A stretch of DNA of 64,000 nt from an uncultured Flaviramulus sp. (GCA_947501105.1 CANMUP010000002.1:310001-374000), one strand, 5' to 3'. Positions 27,129 to 36,179 are shown, counted from the first letter of the stretch. Numbers and translations: made by a program. Notes: a model not told the origin generated them from the sequence alone.

Positions 27129-27600
27129 TATAGAAAATTTACTAGAAAAGTACGAAAACGGTGAGACATCACTTAAAGAAGAGCAAGTGTTAAAAAACTA
27201 TTTTTCCAGCGACACTGTGGCACCTCATTTAGAAATGTATAAACCCATGTTCGACTATTTTTTGGTAAACCAACAAGAACAATTTACTAAAGACGTGCCA
27301 TTAAAAACTAAGCGTATATTTAATTACAAATGGCTATCGGTTGCTGCAGTTGCTGTTCTTATGTTGGGGGTTTATTTTAAAGATCCAGTAGTTGCTTCAT
27401 ACAATGAATATGCTTATGGAACTTATGATAAACCTGAAGAAGCTTTTAACGAAGTCACAAAATCTTTAGAAATGATTTCTCAAAGCTTCAATAAAGGCAC
27501 ATCAACCGTAGGATATTTAAACGAAGTAAACAAAGGAGCTTCAACACTTGAGTATCTTAACGAAGTTGATAACGCTACAAGTATAATTTTTAAAAAATAA
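27115..27600 (+). CDS. Putative anti-sigma factor, single-pass membrane protein
   Basis: 161 residues. The cytoplasmic N-terminus (LLEKYENGETSLKEEQVLKN) resembles the short helical anti-sigma region found beside Bacteroidota ECF factors. One membrane helix lies near residues 74-90 (WLSVAAVAVLMLGVYF), and the rest is periplasmic. Near the C-terminus a short duplicated phrase occurs, GYLNEVNKGAST then EYLNEVDNATS. It overlaps the sigma gene. The function is assigned from position and layout, not a clear domain match. Confidence 0.75.
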   Translation: MVLNNIENLLEKYENGETSLKEEQVLKNYFSSDTVAPHLEMYKPMFDYFLVNQQEQFTKDVPLKTKRIFNYKWLSVAAVAVLMLGVYFKDPVVASYNEYAYGTYDKPEEAFNEVTKSLEMISQSFNKGTSTVGYLNEVNKGASTLEYLNEVDNATSIIFKK

Positions 27601-27644
27601 TCAATTAAGAAATAATGAACACAAATAATTTAAATACAAGAACA

Positions 27645-28205
27645 ATGAAAAATAGATTAATAGTATTAGTAATGGCAATTATGTTATTACCAATAACAGG
27701 AATGGCACAAAGCAATATTTTTGATAAATATAGTGACAATAACGATGTGACTTATGTGAATATTAAGCCAAAAATGTTTCAAATGATAGCAAAAGCTGGT
27801 ATTGATACAAGTGATCCTGAAGCTAAAGCTTTTATAGACATGGTAAAAAGTATCACTAGCTTTAAAACTATAGTAACAGATAACAAAGCTATATCTGCTG
27901 ATATTGCTAAATGGGTAAAATCTCGTTCAGGTTCATTAGAGGAACTAATGGAAGTTAGAGATGATGGTACCGAAGTTAAATTTTATGTAAAAGAAGGTAA
28001 AGACGCAGACCACGTTAAAGAGCTTTTAATTTTTGTAAGCGGCATTGATAAAATGATGGAAGAAAAAATTGAAATTAATGGAAAAGAGCGTAAAATTGAA
28101 ACCGTAGTGGTATCGTTTACTGGAGATATTGATTTGAATGAAATATCTAAGCTTACAGAGAAAATGAATATCCCTGGAGGAAAACATTTAGAGAAAAAGA
28201 ATTAA
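27645..28205 (+). CDS. DUF4252 family exported protein
   Basis: 186 residues from ATG at 27645, which gives a clean signal peptide (MKNRLIVLVMAIMLLPITGMAQ); an ATG at 27615 in frame would add ten residues before it. Conserved DUF4252 features include a beta-strand/helix start (NDVTYVNIKPKMFQMI) and FKTIVTDNKAISADI. The family has no assigned biochemical role. It is followed by a second, more divergent DUF4252 lipoprotein and preceded by a sigma/anti-sigma pair. Confidence 0.82.
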   Translation: MKNRLIVLVMAIMLLPITGMAQSNIFDKYSDNNDVTYVNIKPKMFQMIAKAGIDTSDPEAKAFIDMVKSITSFKTIVTDNKAISADIAKWVKSRSGSLEELMEVRDDGTEVKFYVKEGKDADHVKELLIFVSGIDKMMEEKIEINGKERKIETVVVSFTGDIDLNEISKLTEKMNIPGGKHLEKKN

Positions 28206-28224
28206 TAAGTACACAACATCAATC

Positions 28225-28767
28225 ATGCAACGAACAATCAAACATATCGTACTTGTACTTATTTTAGTTGTGGCTTTTGTAAGCTGTAATAATAGTAAAA
28301 GTTTGCAAACTTATTTTGTAGATAACCAAGAGGCATCAAATTTTATTTCGCAAGATATACCTATATCTATGGTTAAAATAGATGATTCTAAATTTACTGA
28401 TGAGCAAAAAGAAGCTTATAAATCTGTAAAACGGTTAAATTTTTTAGGCTATAGAGTAGATGGTACAGAAGCCGAAGTTTTTAAAGCTGAATTAGTAAAA
28501 GTAAAAGCTATTTTAAACGATGAAAAGTATAATGATCTTATGGAATTTAGTAATAAAGGAAATAAAATTATTGTAAAATATATTGGTACAGATGAGGAAG
28601 CAGATGAAGTAGTTATTTTTGGTAGCTCAAAAGAATTAGGTTTTGGAATTGTTCGTGTATTAGGAAATGATATGGATCCAGATAAAATGATAACCTTAGT
28701 AACGGCGATGCAAAATGCTAATGTTGATGAAAATCAAGTTCAAGATATTATGAATATGTTTAGATAA
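28225..28767 (+). CDS. DUF4252 family lipoprotein
   Basis: 180 residues with a lipoprotein signal (LVVAFVSC). The mature region matches the preceding protein in layout: NFISQDIPISMVKID, SVKRLNFLGYRVD and a C-terminal helix after IRVLG-type strands. The two are likely ancient tandem duplicates, one soluble or exported and one lipid-anchored. A strong hairpin terminator follows 20 bases after the stop, closing the sigma operon. Function unknown. Confidence 0.82.
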   Translation: MQRTIKHIVLVLILVVAFVSCNNSKSLQTYFVDNQEASNFISQDIPISMVKIDDSKFTDEQKEAYKSVKRLNFLGYRVDGTEAEVFKAELVKVKAILNDEKYNDLMEFSNKGNKIIVKYIGTDEEADEVVIFGSSKELGFGIVRVLGNDMDPDKMITLVTAMQNANVDENQVQDIMNMFR

Positions 28768-28787
28768 ATTTATAGTAATGTTAATTA

Positions 28788-28823
28788 AAAAAGGGTTGTT
28801 TAAAATTTTAAACAACCCTTTTT
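28788..28823. terminator. Bidirectional terminator
   Basis: A 15-bp perfect stem AAAAAGGGTTGTTTA/TAAACAACCCTTTTT with a 6-base loop lies between the plus-strand DUF4252 gene and the minus-strand purB unit. A-run and T-run on either side let it serve both. Confidence 0.88.
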
Positions 28824-28842
28824 AATTTTATATAAATGAGTA

Positions 28843-29019
28843 TTACTTTCTTTTTTTTGAAATCCTGTTAACATAAAAGATATTGATAATAACTGCTAAA
28901 AAAATAATGGTAAGTATGGTTAGAACGATAAAATTGTCAAGAATTTCTAAAATTCCTGTAACAAAAATACCTCCAGCCATTAAGCCACTTAAAGCCAAAG
29001 TTTGTTTATCGTTTAACAT
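28843..29019 (-). CDS. 58-residue hydrophobic membrane protein downstream of purB
   Basis: The frame starts at ATG 29019, six bases after the purB stop, and ends at TAA 28843. It encodes 58 residues: MLNDKQTLALSGLMAGGIF, a second hydrophobic helix (IVLTILTIIFLAVIINIFYV), and a basic tail (NRISKKRK). Two helices with positive-inside charge look like a genuine small membrane protein. The terminator at 28788 lies just beyond it, so it is within the purB transcript. I do not recognise it. Confidence 0.6.
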   Translation of the reverse strand: MLNDKQTLALSGLMAGGIFVTGILEILDNFIVLTILTIIFLAVIINIFYVNRISKKRK

Positions 29020-29025
29020 AGCAAA

Positions 29026-30369
29026 TTATATTCCGGTATAGTTACTAGGAGTAATACGCTTTAATTCTTCTTTTATTGTATTTGAAACCTCTAAAGTATC
29101 AATAAAATTTGAAATAGAACCTTGATTTATTTTTGTATTAGTACGTGTTAATCCTTTTAAAGCTTCATATGGGTTTGGATAACCTTCGCGACGTAAAATA
29201 GTTTGAATTGCCTCAGCTACTACCGCCCAATTATTTTCTAAATCTTCAGCAAACTTAGATTCATTTAATAATAATTTATCTAATCCTTTTAATGTTGATT
29301 TAAAACCAATTAAAGTATGTCCAAAAGGGACACCAACATTACGTAAAACTGTACTGTCAGTTAAATCACGCTGTAATCTTGAAATTGGAAGTTTAGCCGA
29401 AAGATGCTCAAAAATAGCATTAGCAATTCCTAAATTACCTTCAGAATTTTCAAAATCTATAGGGTTTACTTTATGTGGCATTGCACTACTTCCAACTTCA
29501 CCCTTTTTAATTTTTTGTTTGAAATAATCCATAGACACATAAGTCCATATATCTCTATCTAAATCAATTAAAATGGTATTTATACGTTTTAAAGTGTCAA
29601 ACAAAGCAGCCATATGATCATAATGCTCTATCTGTGTTGTTGGAAAGGAGTGTTGCAAACCTAGTTTTTCTTGAACAAATTTACTGCCAAATGCTTTCCA
29701 ATCAATATTTGGATATGCTACATGGTGTGCATTAAAATTACCAGTGGCACCACCAAATTTGGCAGCACTTGGGATATCATTTAATAAATTAAACTGTTCT
29801 TTTAATCGTACTACAAAAACTTCAATTTCTTTTCCTAAACGAGTTGGAGATGCTGGTTGTCCGTGAGTTCTAGCAAGCATAGAGATAGCTGACCATTCTT
29901 GAGATAAGCTTTTAAGTTTCTCTAAAACCGTTAAATATTCAGGGACATAAACATCGTTCATGGCTTCTTTAATACTTAAAGGAACTGCAGTATTATTAAT
30001 ATCTTGCGAGGTTAATCCAAAGTGGATAAACTCTTTATATTGAGACAAACCTAGAGTGTCAAATTTTTCTTTTATGAAATACTCAACTGCTTTAACATCA
30101 TGATTGGTAACACTTTCAATATTTTTTATTGCCAAAGCATCCTCCTCAGAAAACGTTTTGTAAATAGCTCTTAAATCTTCAAAAATGTTATTATCAATAC
30201 TTTCAAGTTGTGGTAATGGAATTTCGCAAAGCGCTATAAAATATTCTATTTCTACTAAAACACGGTATTTTATAAGTGATTCCTCTGAAAAATAGGGTGC
30301 TAGCTCGCTAACTTTATTTCTATACCTTCCATCAATTGGAGAGATGGCGTTTAATGATGATAATGACAT
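29026..30369 (-). CDS. purB: Adenylosuccinate lyase
   Basis: 447 residues. The fumarase/aspartase signature SSAMPHKVNPIDFEN lies near residues 292-306. Other PurB pieces are ISPIDGRYRNKVSELA at the start, RTHGQPASPTRLGKE and TTQIEHYDHMAALF. It cleaves SAICAR and adenylosuccinate, releasing fumarate, in purine synthesis. Length and N-terminus match the E. coli-like PurB branch. The likely -7 element lies at 30395-30402 on the complementary strand. Confidence 0.96.
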   Translation of the reverse strand: MSLSSLNAISPIDGRYRNKVSELAPYFSEESLIKYRVLVEIEYFIALCEIPLPQLESIDNNIFEDLRAIYKTFSEEDALAIKNIESVTNHDVKAVEYFIKEKFDTLGLSQYKEFIHFGLTSQDINNTAVPLSIKEAMNDVYVPEYLTVLEKLKSLSQEWSAISMLARTHGQPASPTRLGKEIEVFVVRLKEQFNLLNDIPSAAKFGGATGNFNAHHVAYPNIDWKAFGSKFVQEKLGLQHSFPTTQIEHYDHMAALFDTLKRINTILIDLDRDIWTYVSMDYFKQKIKKGEVGSSAMPHKVNPIDFENSEGNLGIANAIFEHLSAKLPISRLQRDLTDSTVLRNVGVPFGHTLIGFKSTLKGLDKLLLNESKFAEDLENNWAVVAEAIQTILRREGYPNPYEALKGLTRTNTKINQGSISNFIDTLEVSNTIKEELKRITPSNYTGI

Positions 30370-30394
30370 GTTTTGTGTTGTTTTTAAGAAGAGG

Positions 30395-30402
30395 CAAAGA
30401 TA
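30395..30402 (-). promoter_or_regulatory. Candidate purB -7 promoter element
   Basis: Read on the minus strand, TATCTTTG matches TAnnTTTG and lies 26 bases before the purB start. No clear TTG partner was found at the right distance. Confidence 0.35.
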
Positions 30403-30528
30403 CTATTTTTGTGTAGAAGAATGAGATATGCTTTTTAGTTTTTTGGTTAATAATAAAATGAGTTTGAAAACTATAATCAACGAAGGTTCTCTTTTAAATA
30501 AGTATATTTATTGACAAATTTTGATAAA

Positions 30529-31509
30529 ATGAAAAACATTGCTTTCTTAATTGTATTTATCATATCACAGGCTATAACAGCACAAAGTTATAAAAAGTCC
30601 GAACCTTTTACACATACATATTCGATTGTAGCTCGAGATTCAGTTACTGGAGATATGGGCGTTGCCGTACAATCTCATTGGTTTAGTGTTGGTAGTGTTG
30701 TTACATATGGTAAAGCAGGCGTTGGTGTTGTGGCTACACAATCGTTAGTTAACCCTAGTTACGGACCAAAAGGATTGACTCTTATGGGCGAAGGATTATC
30801 GCCAGAACAAGCATTGAAAGCTTTGATTGAAAATGATGAAGGTGAAATGTATAGACAGGTTGCATTTCTAAATAAAAAAGGAAAAGTTGCAACGCATACT
30901 GGTAGTTTATGTATTGAAGAAGCGGGACATAGACAAGGGAAAAACTTTTCAGTACAGGCAAATATGATGCTTAATAATACAGTTTGGGATGCTATGGCTA
31001 AAGCTTTTGAAACTACTAGAGGTAGCTTAAGTGAACGAATTTTGGCTTCTTTAAAGGCAGCAGAAAGTGAAAAAGGTGATATACGAGGAAAACAATCTGC
31101 AGCAATTTTAATAGTAAAAGGAGATGCTACTGGAAATTCTTGGGAAGATACTGTTATGGATTTAAGGGTTGAAGATCATAAAAACCCTATAAAAGAATTA
31201 GAGCGATTAATCAAAATTCATAAAGCTTATGATTTTATGAATAATGGTGATTTGGCTATGGAAGCAGGAAACTCTGTTGAAGCAGAGAAACTGTATCTTG
31301 AAGCCCAGAAGCTGTTTCCAGATAATATTGAAATGAAATATTGGTATGCAATAAACTTAGTAAATAATAAAGAGTTTGAAAAAGCAAAGCCAATTTTAAA
31401 GTCTATTTTTCTTCAAGATAATAATTGGAAATTATTGGTGCCCCGATTGGTAAAAAGTAAACTTTTGGTTATTTCAAAAGCTGAACTTAAAACTATTATG
31501 CAGCTTTAA
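30529..31509 (+). CDS. DUF1028 family exported protein with TPR-like C-terminus
   Basis: 326 residues from ATG at 30529, giving a signal peptide (MKNIAFLIVFIISQAITAQ); an in-frame TTG at 30511 is less likely. The DUF1028 domain covers roughly residues 25-220 (THTYSIVARDSVTGDMGVAV, then GVGVVATQSLVNPSYGPKG and GKNFSVQANMML). This domain has an Ntn-hydrolase-like fold of unknown activity. Residues 235-300 look like two TPR hairpins (MEAGNSVEAEKLYLEAQKLF). Its last 14 bases overlap the convergent gene. Confidence 0.85.
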   Translation: MKNIAFLIVFIISQAITAQSYKKSEPFTHTYSIVARDSVTGDMGVAVQSHWFSVGSVVTYGKAGVGVVATQSLVNPSYGPKGLTLMGEGLSPEQALKALIENDEGEMYRQVAFLNKKGKVATHTGSLCIEEAGHRQGKNFSVQANMMLNNTVWDAMAKAFETTRGSLSERILASLKAAESEKGDIRGKQSAAILIVKGDATGNSWEDTVMDLRVEDHKNPIKELERLIKIHKAYDFMNNGDLAMEAGNSVEAEKLYLEAQKLFPDNIEMKYWYAINLVNNKEFEKAKPILKSIFLQDNNWKLLVPRLVKSKLLVISKAELKTIMQL

Positions 31510-32062
31510 TTTTTTTTAAAATATGTCTCGCTCTTGCTTTAAAACCAGAGCTTTGCATCTGGAAATCACGTTCTAAGATTAGTGCTAATTCAGGGTGTAC
31601 CCAATCGTAATCTTTTCCAAATAAAAAAAGCGTGTTCATTGAGTAGGCTTTTGGTGCAATTTTTTCATCATTAATCATATAATCAAAACAAACTTCTATA
31701 ATTCGCTCTTTGTGAGCTTCAGTTAAGGCTTTCTTTATATTGTTGTTGACTCTAGAAGTATAAGATTTTGCTAAAAACTCGCAAATTTTAGCTACAGGTC
31801 TAACGGCAGAATCTAAATGAACTTTATGCATGTTTTCTGTAAAATCATCTAAGTAAGGAATTACAGTGTCAATATTATCATTGCACATAAACTCAAATAC
31901 CCAAGCAGCACGTGGCGAAATTTTATCATCTACCATAAAAAGTATTTCTAATAATTTAGGGACTAAATCTGGGTTGCCCTGCATTAAATGGGCGTAATAC
32001 AAACGTTTTTCACGCGAATGATTTACATAATTTAATTCTTCGTAGAGTTGCGCAGTAGTCAA
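31496..32062 (-). CDS. HEAT-like helical protein conserved in Flavobacteriia
   Basis: 188 residues, starting at TTG 32062. Homologues as I remember them begin with the same MTTxQLYxELNYVNHSRE, so the TTG is credible. The protein is all-helical with repeated turns (PRAAWVFEFMC, SAVRPVAKICEFLA, PKAYSMNTLFLFG), suggesting short HEAT-like repeats. Homologues are sometimes labelled adenylosuccinate lyase because they lie near purB, but no lyase signature is present. Function unknown, probably protein binding. Confidence 0.72.
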   Translation of the reverse strand: MTTAQLYEELNYVNHSREKRLYYAHLMQGNPDLVPKLLEILFMVDDKISPRAAWVFEFMCNDNIDTVIPYLDDFTENMHKVHLDSAVRPVAKICEFLAKSYTSRVNNNIKKALTEAHKERIIEVCFDYMINDEKIAPKAYSMNTLFLFGKDYDWVHPELALILERDFQMQSSGFKARARHILKKIKAA

Positions 32063-32100
32063 AAGGTTTTCTTATTTTTAAGTTTCTAAAATTAGCAAAA

Positions 32101-32574
32101 ATGAAAATTATAAAAAAGATTCTTTGGCTTATACTTATTGTACTATTATTATCTCAATTTTTTGGACCTGATAAAAATGAAGGTGATTTAGCATCAATAG
32201 ATGCTTTTTTAGCAGAAACTAATCCGCCTGAGGATATAAAACTTATCTTAAAAGAAAGCTGTTATGATTGCCATAGCGATGTAACACGATACCCTTGGTA
32301 TAATAATATAACGCCAGTTAACTATTGGCTTGCAGATCATATTAAACATGGAAAAAAACATTTTAATATGTCTAATTGGGAAGGGAATTCTACAAAACGG
32401 AAAGATCATAAGTTTGAAGAACTTATCGAAATGATAGAAGAGAAGACAATGCCACTAAACTCTTATACTTGGACGCATACCGAAGCTAAACTTAGCGATA
32501 CACAAATAAAGGTTATAATAGATTGGGCGAAACAAGTACGGCTTAAATATAGTTTAGAACCAAAACCAGAATAG
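32101..32574 (+). CDS. Heme-binding domain (Haem_bd) protein
   Basis: 157 residues. One N-terminal membrane helix or uncleaved signal (KILWLILIVLLLSQFF) is followed by a domain with CYDCHSDVTRYPWYNNITPV, the hallmark of the Haem_bd family, and a helical tail. The single CxxCH implies covalent heme c in the periplasm. These small proteins are common in Bacteroidota but have no assigned partner. Thirty-seven bases separate it from the glycosyltransferase gene. Confidence 0.9.
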   Translation: MKIIKKILWLILIVLLLSQFFGPDKNEGDLASIDAFLAETNPPEDIKLILKESCYDCHSDVTRYPWYNNITPVNYWLADHIKHGKKHFNMSNWEGNSTKRKDHKFEELIEMIEEKTMPLNSYTWTHTEAKLSDTQIKVIIDWAKQVRLKYSLEPKPE

Positions 32575-32611
32575 ACATTTTTTAACTTCTGATTAAAAAT
32601 CTAAAGATCTA

Positions 32612-33847
32612 ATGCGAAAGCATCTATTAATCATCGGCTTTGTATGGCCAGAACCCCAAAGCTCTGCTGCTGGTAGTAGAATGATGCAGTTAATTGAAAC
32701 TTTTTTATCACAAAACTATCAAATTACATTTGCTACACCTTGTACTAAAAGTGATAACGCTTTTAATCTTGAAAGTATTGGCGTAGCCCAAAAAAGTATT
32801 GAATTGAACGATTCAAGTTTTGATGTTTTTGTAAACAAGTTAAACCCATATATTGTATTGTTTGATCGTTTTATGATGGAAGAGCAATTTGGATGGCGTG
32901 TTGCAGAACATTGCCCAAATGCTATAAGAATTCTTGACACCGAAGATTTACATTGTTTAAGAAAAGGAAGACAACAAGCGTTTAAAGACGGAAATGCTTT
33001 TGATACGAAACATCTATTTAATGATACAGCAAAAAGAGAAATTGCTAGTATTTATAGAAGTGATTTAAGTTTGATTATTTCTGAAGCTGAAATGAAAATT
33101 CTTAAAAGTCAATTTAAAGTTGATGAATCACTCTTAGTTTATTTACCGTTTATGCTAAATGAGATTTCAAAAAAAAGCATAGGAAACATATCGAGGTTTA
33201 AAGATCGACAACATTTTATAACGATTGGTAATTTTTTACATGAACCCAATTATAATGCGGTTTTATATTTAAAGCAAACCATTTGGCTATTAATTAGAAA
33301 ACAACTACCAAAAGCCGAATTGCATATTTACGGAGCATATGCATCACAAAAAGTAAATCAATTGCATAATGAAAAAGAGGGGTTTTTAATAAAAGGATTT
33401 ACTGAAGATGTAAATGTGGTAATGCAGCAGGCTAAAATATGTTTAGCGCCCATACGTTTTGGTGCAGGCTTGAAAGGAAAGTTAGTAGATGCCATGCAAA
33501 ATGGAACACCTTGTATTATGACTAATATGGCTACTGAAGGCATGTTTGGAAATTTAGACCCTAACGGATTTATAGAAGATAAACCCCAAGAATTCGCAAA
33601 CAGTGCAGCTCAACTATATAATGATGAAGCTTTATGGAAAGCAAAACAAAAAAACGGGTTCTCAATAATTAATAATCGTTTTAGAAAAGTTAAACATCAA
33701 CAAAACTTTTTAAATAGAATAGAAGAAACACTAAACCATCTTAGCGAAAAACGATTGCAGAACTTTACTGGGCAAATGCTGTTACACCACACACAACAAA
33801 GCACCAAGTTTATGAGTAAATGGATAGAAGAGAAGAATAAAAAATAA
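32612..33847 (+). CDS. Glycosyltransferase, GT-B fold (group 1-like)
   Basis: 411 residues. The N-terminal Rossmann half starts LLIIGFVWPEPQSSAAGSRM and contains VLFDRFMMEEQFGW. The C-terminal half has the GT4-type donor site: ITIGNFLHEPNYNAV, LHIYGAYASQKVNQL, ICLAPIRFGAGLKGKLVDAM and NGTPCIMTNMATEGM. The acceptor and sugar are unknown. The stop codon shares one base with the start of the cupin gene. Confidence 0.85.
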   Translation: MRKHLLIIGFVWPEPQSSAAGSRMMQLIETFLSQNYQITFATPCTKSDNAFNLESIGVAQKSIELNDSSFDVFVNKLNPYIVLFDRFMMEEQFGWRVAEHCPNAIRILDTEDLHCLRKGRQQAFKDGNAFDTKHLFNDTAKREIASIYRSDLSLIISEAEMKILKSQFKVDESLLVYLPFMLNEISKKSIGNISRFKDRQHFITIGNFLHEPNYNAVLYLKQTIWLLIRKQLPKAELHIYGAYASQKVNQLHNEKEGFLIKGFTEDVNVVMQQAKICLAPIRFGAGLKGKLVDAMQNGTPCIMTNMATEGMFGNLDPNGFIEDKPQEFANSAAQLYNDEALWKAKQKNGFSIINNRFRKVKHQQNFLNRIEETLNHLSEKRLQNFTGQMLLHHTQQSTKFMSKWIEEKNKK

Positions 33848-34275
33848 TGACACTAAAAATTAAATTTGCTTGTTTAGCATTAATTATAATTTTAATATCA
33901 TCTTGTGCTGTAAAAAAGCCACAAGCCATAAAAGTTGTTAAACTTACAGAAACAACTAAAAGTTGGAATGGAGATTTACTTCCTGCATATCCAGAAGGAA
34001 ATCCAAAGATTACTGTTTTAAAAATAACCATTCCACCAAAAACAACGCTTCATAAGCATTACCATCCTGTTATTAACTCCGGTATTTTATTAAAAGGGAA
34101 ATTAAAAGTAGTTGATATTGACGGAAATATTCTTTACTTAAAAGCAGGCGATGTTATTGTAGAACTAGTTAACAAAATTCACTATGGTGTAAACGAAGGC
34201 AATAAACCTGTAGAAATTGTTGTGTTTTATGCTGGAACTGAAGATTTACCAATAACAGTTCTTGAAAAAGATTAA
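33847..34275 (+). CDS. Cupin-domain lipoprotein
   Basis: 142 residues with a lipoprotein signal (IIILISSC). The cupin metal motif is present: HKHYHPVINSGILLKG near residues 68-83 and a second HYG histidine in NKIHYGVNEG. Exported cupins of this size bind a metal and a small ligand, but the role is unknown. It overlaps the glycosyltransferase by one base and the convergent sirtuin gene by four bases. Confidence 0.85.
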   Translation: MTLKIKFACLALIIILISSCAVKKPQAIKVVKLTETTKSWNGDLLPAYPEGNPKITVLKITIPPKTTLHKHYHPVINSGILLKGKLKVVDIDGNILYLKAGDVIVELVNKIHYGVNEGNKPVEIVVFYAGTEDLPITVLEKD

Positions 34276-34949
34276 TTTTTTAATAATTCAATAACTTTTT
34301 TAATTCCAATCGTAGCATTTTCTGCTATAACTTTTAAGTTGTGTTTGCTATCAATGTTTGGTTTAGGGTCTATAAAATATATGGAAGTAACCTCAGGAAC
34401 ATAATTAATTAAACTTGCCGCTGGATATACTTGCATACTTGTACCGATAATAATTAAAATATCTGCAGTTTCGCAAATACTGATGGCTTTTGGTATCATG
34501 GGTACATCTTCACCAAACCAAACAATATGTGGGCGTAATTGATAGCCTTTTTTGCAAGTGTCACCTAAAACCAAATCGGTTTTCCAGTCTTTAATATCGT
34601 TTTCATCAAAAGTACTTCTAACTTTTAATAATTTGCCATGTAAATGAATAACATTAGTGCTACCAGCCCGTTCGTGTAAATCATCAACATTTTGGGTAAC
34701 GATACTTATTTTAAAATTGTTTTCTAATTTGGCTAAACTATAATGCGCTGAGTTTGGTTCAACTTCAGACAATTGTTGTCTGCGTTGGTTATAAAAATCT
34801 AATACCAAATCTGGGTTTGCAGCAAAGCCTTCAGGAGTAGCAACCTCCATTACATCGTGTCCTTCCCATAAACCATCAGCATCTCTAAAAGTTTTTATAC
34901 CGCTTTCGGCACTCATACCAGCTCCTGTAAGTACAACTATATGTTTCAC
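34272..34949 (-). CDS. Sir2-family NAD-dependent deacylase, class III type, lacking zinc cysteines
   Basis: 225 residues, starting at GTG 34949 (homologues begin at the same KHIVVLTGAG). NAD-binding motifs are GAGMSAESGI, TQNVDDLHERAG and IGTSMQVYPA, and the catalytic His is in HLHGKLL. YNQRR near residue 53 carries the Tyr-x-x-Arg pair that marks class III desuccinylase-like sirtuins. The usual two CxxC zinc pairs are absent: only one Cys (DTCKKG) remains in that region. This may be a trait of the Bacteroidota branch. Confidence 0.9.
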   Translation of the reverse strand: MKHIVVLTGAGMSAESGIKTFRDADGLWEGHDVMEVATPEGFAANPDLVLDFYNQRRQQLSEVEPNSAHYSLAKLENNFKISIVTQNVDDLHERAGSTNVIHLHGKLLKVRSTFDENDIKDWKTDLVLGDTCKKGYQLRPHIVWFGEDVPMIPKAISICETADILIIIGTSMQVYPAASLINYVPEVTSIYFIDPKPNIDSKHNLKVIAENATIGIKKVIELLKN

Positions 34950-34958
34950 TTTTCTATA

Positions 34959-36140
34959 TTAAATTGTTTTCCAATTTATAAAAGCTTGAGAATCCCTAAG
35001 CATTTCAAATACATTTACACCAGTTTCATCATCTTCTTCTATAAAATTAATTAAATCTGTTTTTGCATAACCATCATCAATAAGTTTGTTTAAAAAAGAA
35101 ATTGCATCATCATACTTTTTTTCAGAAGTTAGAGAAAGTAAATAGATTGAAGCACCCTCAAAAAAATCAGGATAGTTTTCAGTTATATGTTTTAAGAACT
35201 CAGTCGACTTTTCGTAATTACCTCTTTCTAATTCTAAGTTTCCTTTCATAAACGCTAAAAAATCATCATTTGTTTGAAATTCTAGTTGTTCTAAAATTTC
35301 TAAAGCACTATCATAATCATTTTCTAATACATAATAATCTACATGGTTTAAATATAGAGTTGCATCGTTTGGATAAGTATCTATAATTTCTTTTAAAGCC
35401 TTTTTATAAAGATCATCATTTAATTGATTGGCAATATGACTCTTCATTATTAAAAAATATTTTTCTTTAATAATGTCGCTCTTTAAGCTAGAAAAAAGAT
35501 CATAGGCTTTTTTATGTTTTCCACTTTTATACAATACAATTCCATCAATCATTTTGTGAAATTCTTTTAATTTTTTTTCACCAAAGAGCTTTGATAATTT
35601 ATTTTTTGGAAGTGAATTAATATACAACCTACTAAAAGTTTTGCTAATATTTTCACCTGTTGTATATATATAAATATCACCCAGTACTAGCTCATCATCA
35701 ACTTCATAGACTCTATAATCATGATAATTTAAGCCAGCTTCTACAGAAAACAGTCTAAATAATATGTAGTATGTTTCTTTTACAACATCATATCTATAGC
35801 TTACAAAATCATAATAGTCACCATTTTCAACATTACTTATAAGTGTTTTGGGTAAATTTTCTAAGCCATTAAGAAATCCCTTTAATAAACTTTTTTGATA
35901 GTCATCCATTGACGAATTTTTTGTGTCAATGGCAATATTCTGACCAATAATATTGAAATCAATTTTGTCTAAATAAGCATCAGAATCTGAATTACTTATA
36001 GCAGAATCTATGACGTTTGCCAATTCTTCAACTCTAGTGTTATTAACAGTATTGTTTTCTATAATTTCTGATTGGGGAAAAGCTATATTGAATGAAAATA
36101 ATAGAATAACAATTGCTTTGTAAATATTAGGTGTAGTCAT
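34959..36140 (-). CDS. Exported TPR-repeat protein
   Basis: 393 residues with a signal peptide (VILLFSFNIAFPQ). The N-terminal half is a mixed alpha/beta domain seen in several Bacteroidota TPR proteins (YYDFVSYRYDVVKETYYILF). The C-terminal half holds TPR hairpins (YPNDATLYLNHVDYYVLEND, then LELERGNYEKSTEFLKHITE). It starts 40 bases from the divergent trmH gene. Function unknown, probably a periplasmic scaffold. Confidence 0.78.
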   Translation of the reverse strand: MTTPNIYKAIVILLFSFNIAFPQSEIIENNTVNNTRVEELANVIDSAISNSDSDAYLDKIDFNIIGQNIAIDTKNSSMDDYQKSLLKGFLNGLENLPKTLISNVENGDYYDFVSYRYDVVKETYYILFRLFSVEAGLNYHDYRVYEVDDELVLGDIYIYTTGENISKTFSRLYINSLPKNKLSKLFGEKKLKEFHKMIDGIVLYKSGKHKKAYDLFSSLKSDIIKEKYFLIMKSHIANQLNDDLYKKALKEIIDTYPNDATLYLNHVDYYVLENDYDSALEILEQLEFQTNDDFLAFMKGNLELERGNYEKSTEFLKHITENYPDFFEGASIYLLSLTSEKKYDDAISFLNKLIDDGYAKTDLINFIEEDDETGVNVFEMLRDSQAFINWKTI

Positions 36141-36179
36141 TGGTTTGTATCTTTATAAGATAAATATAATTCTATTTTT

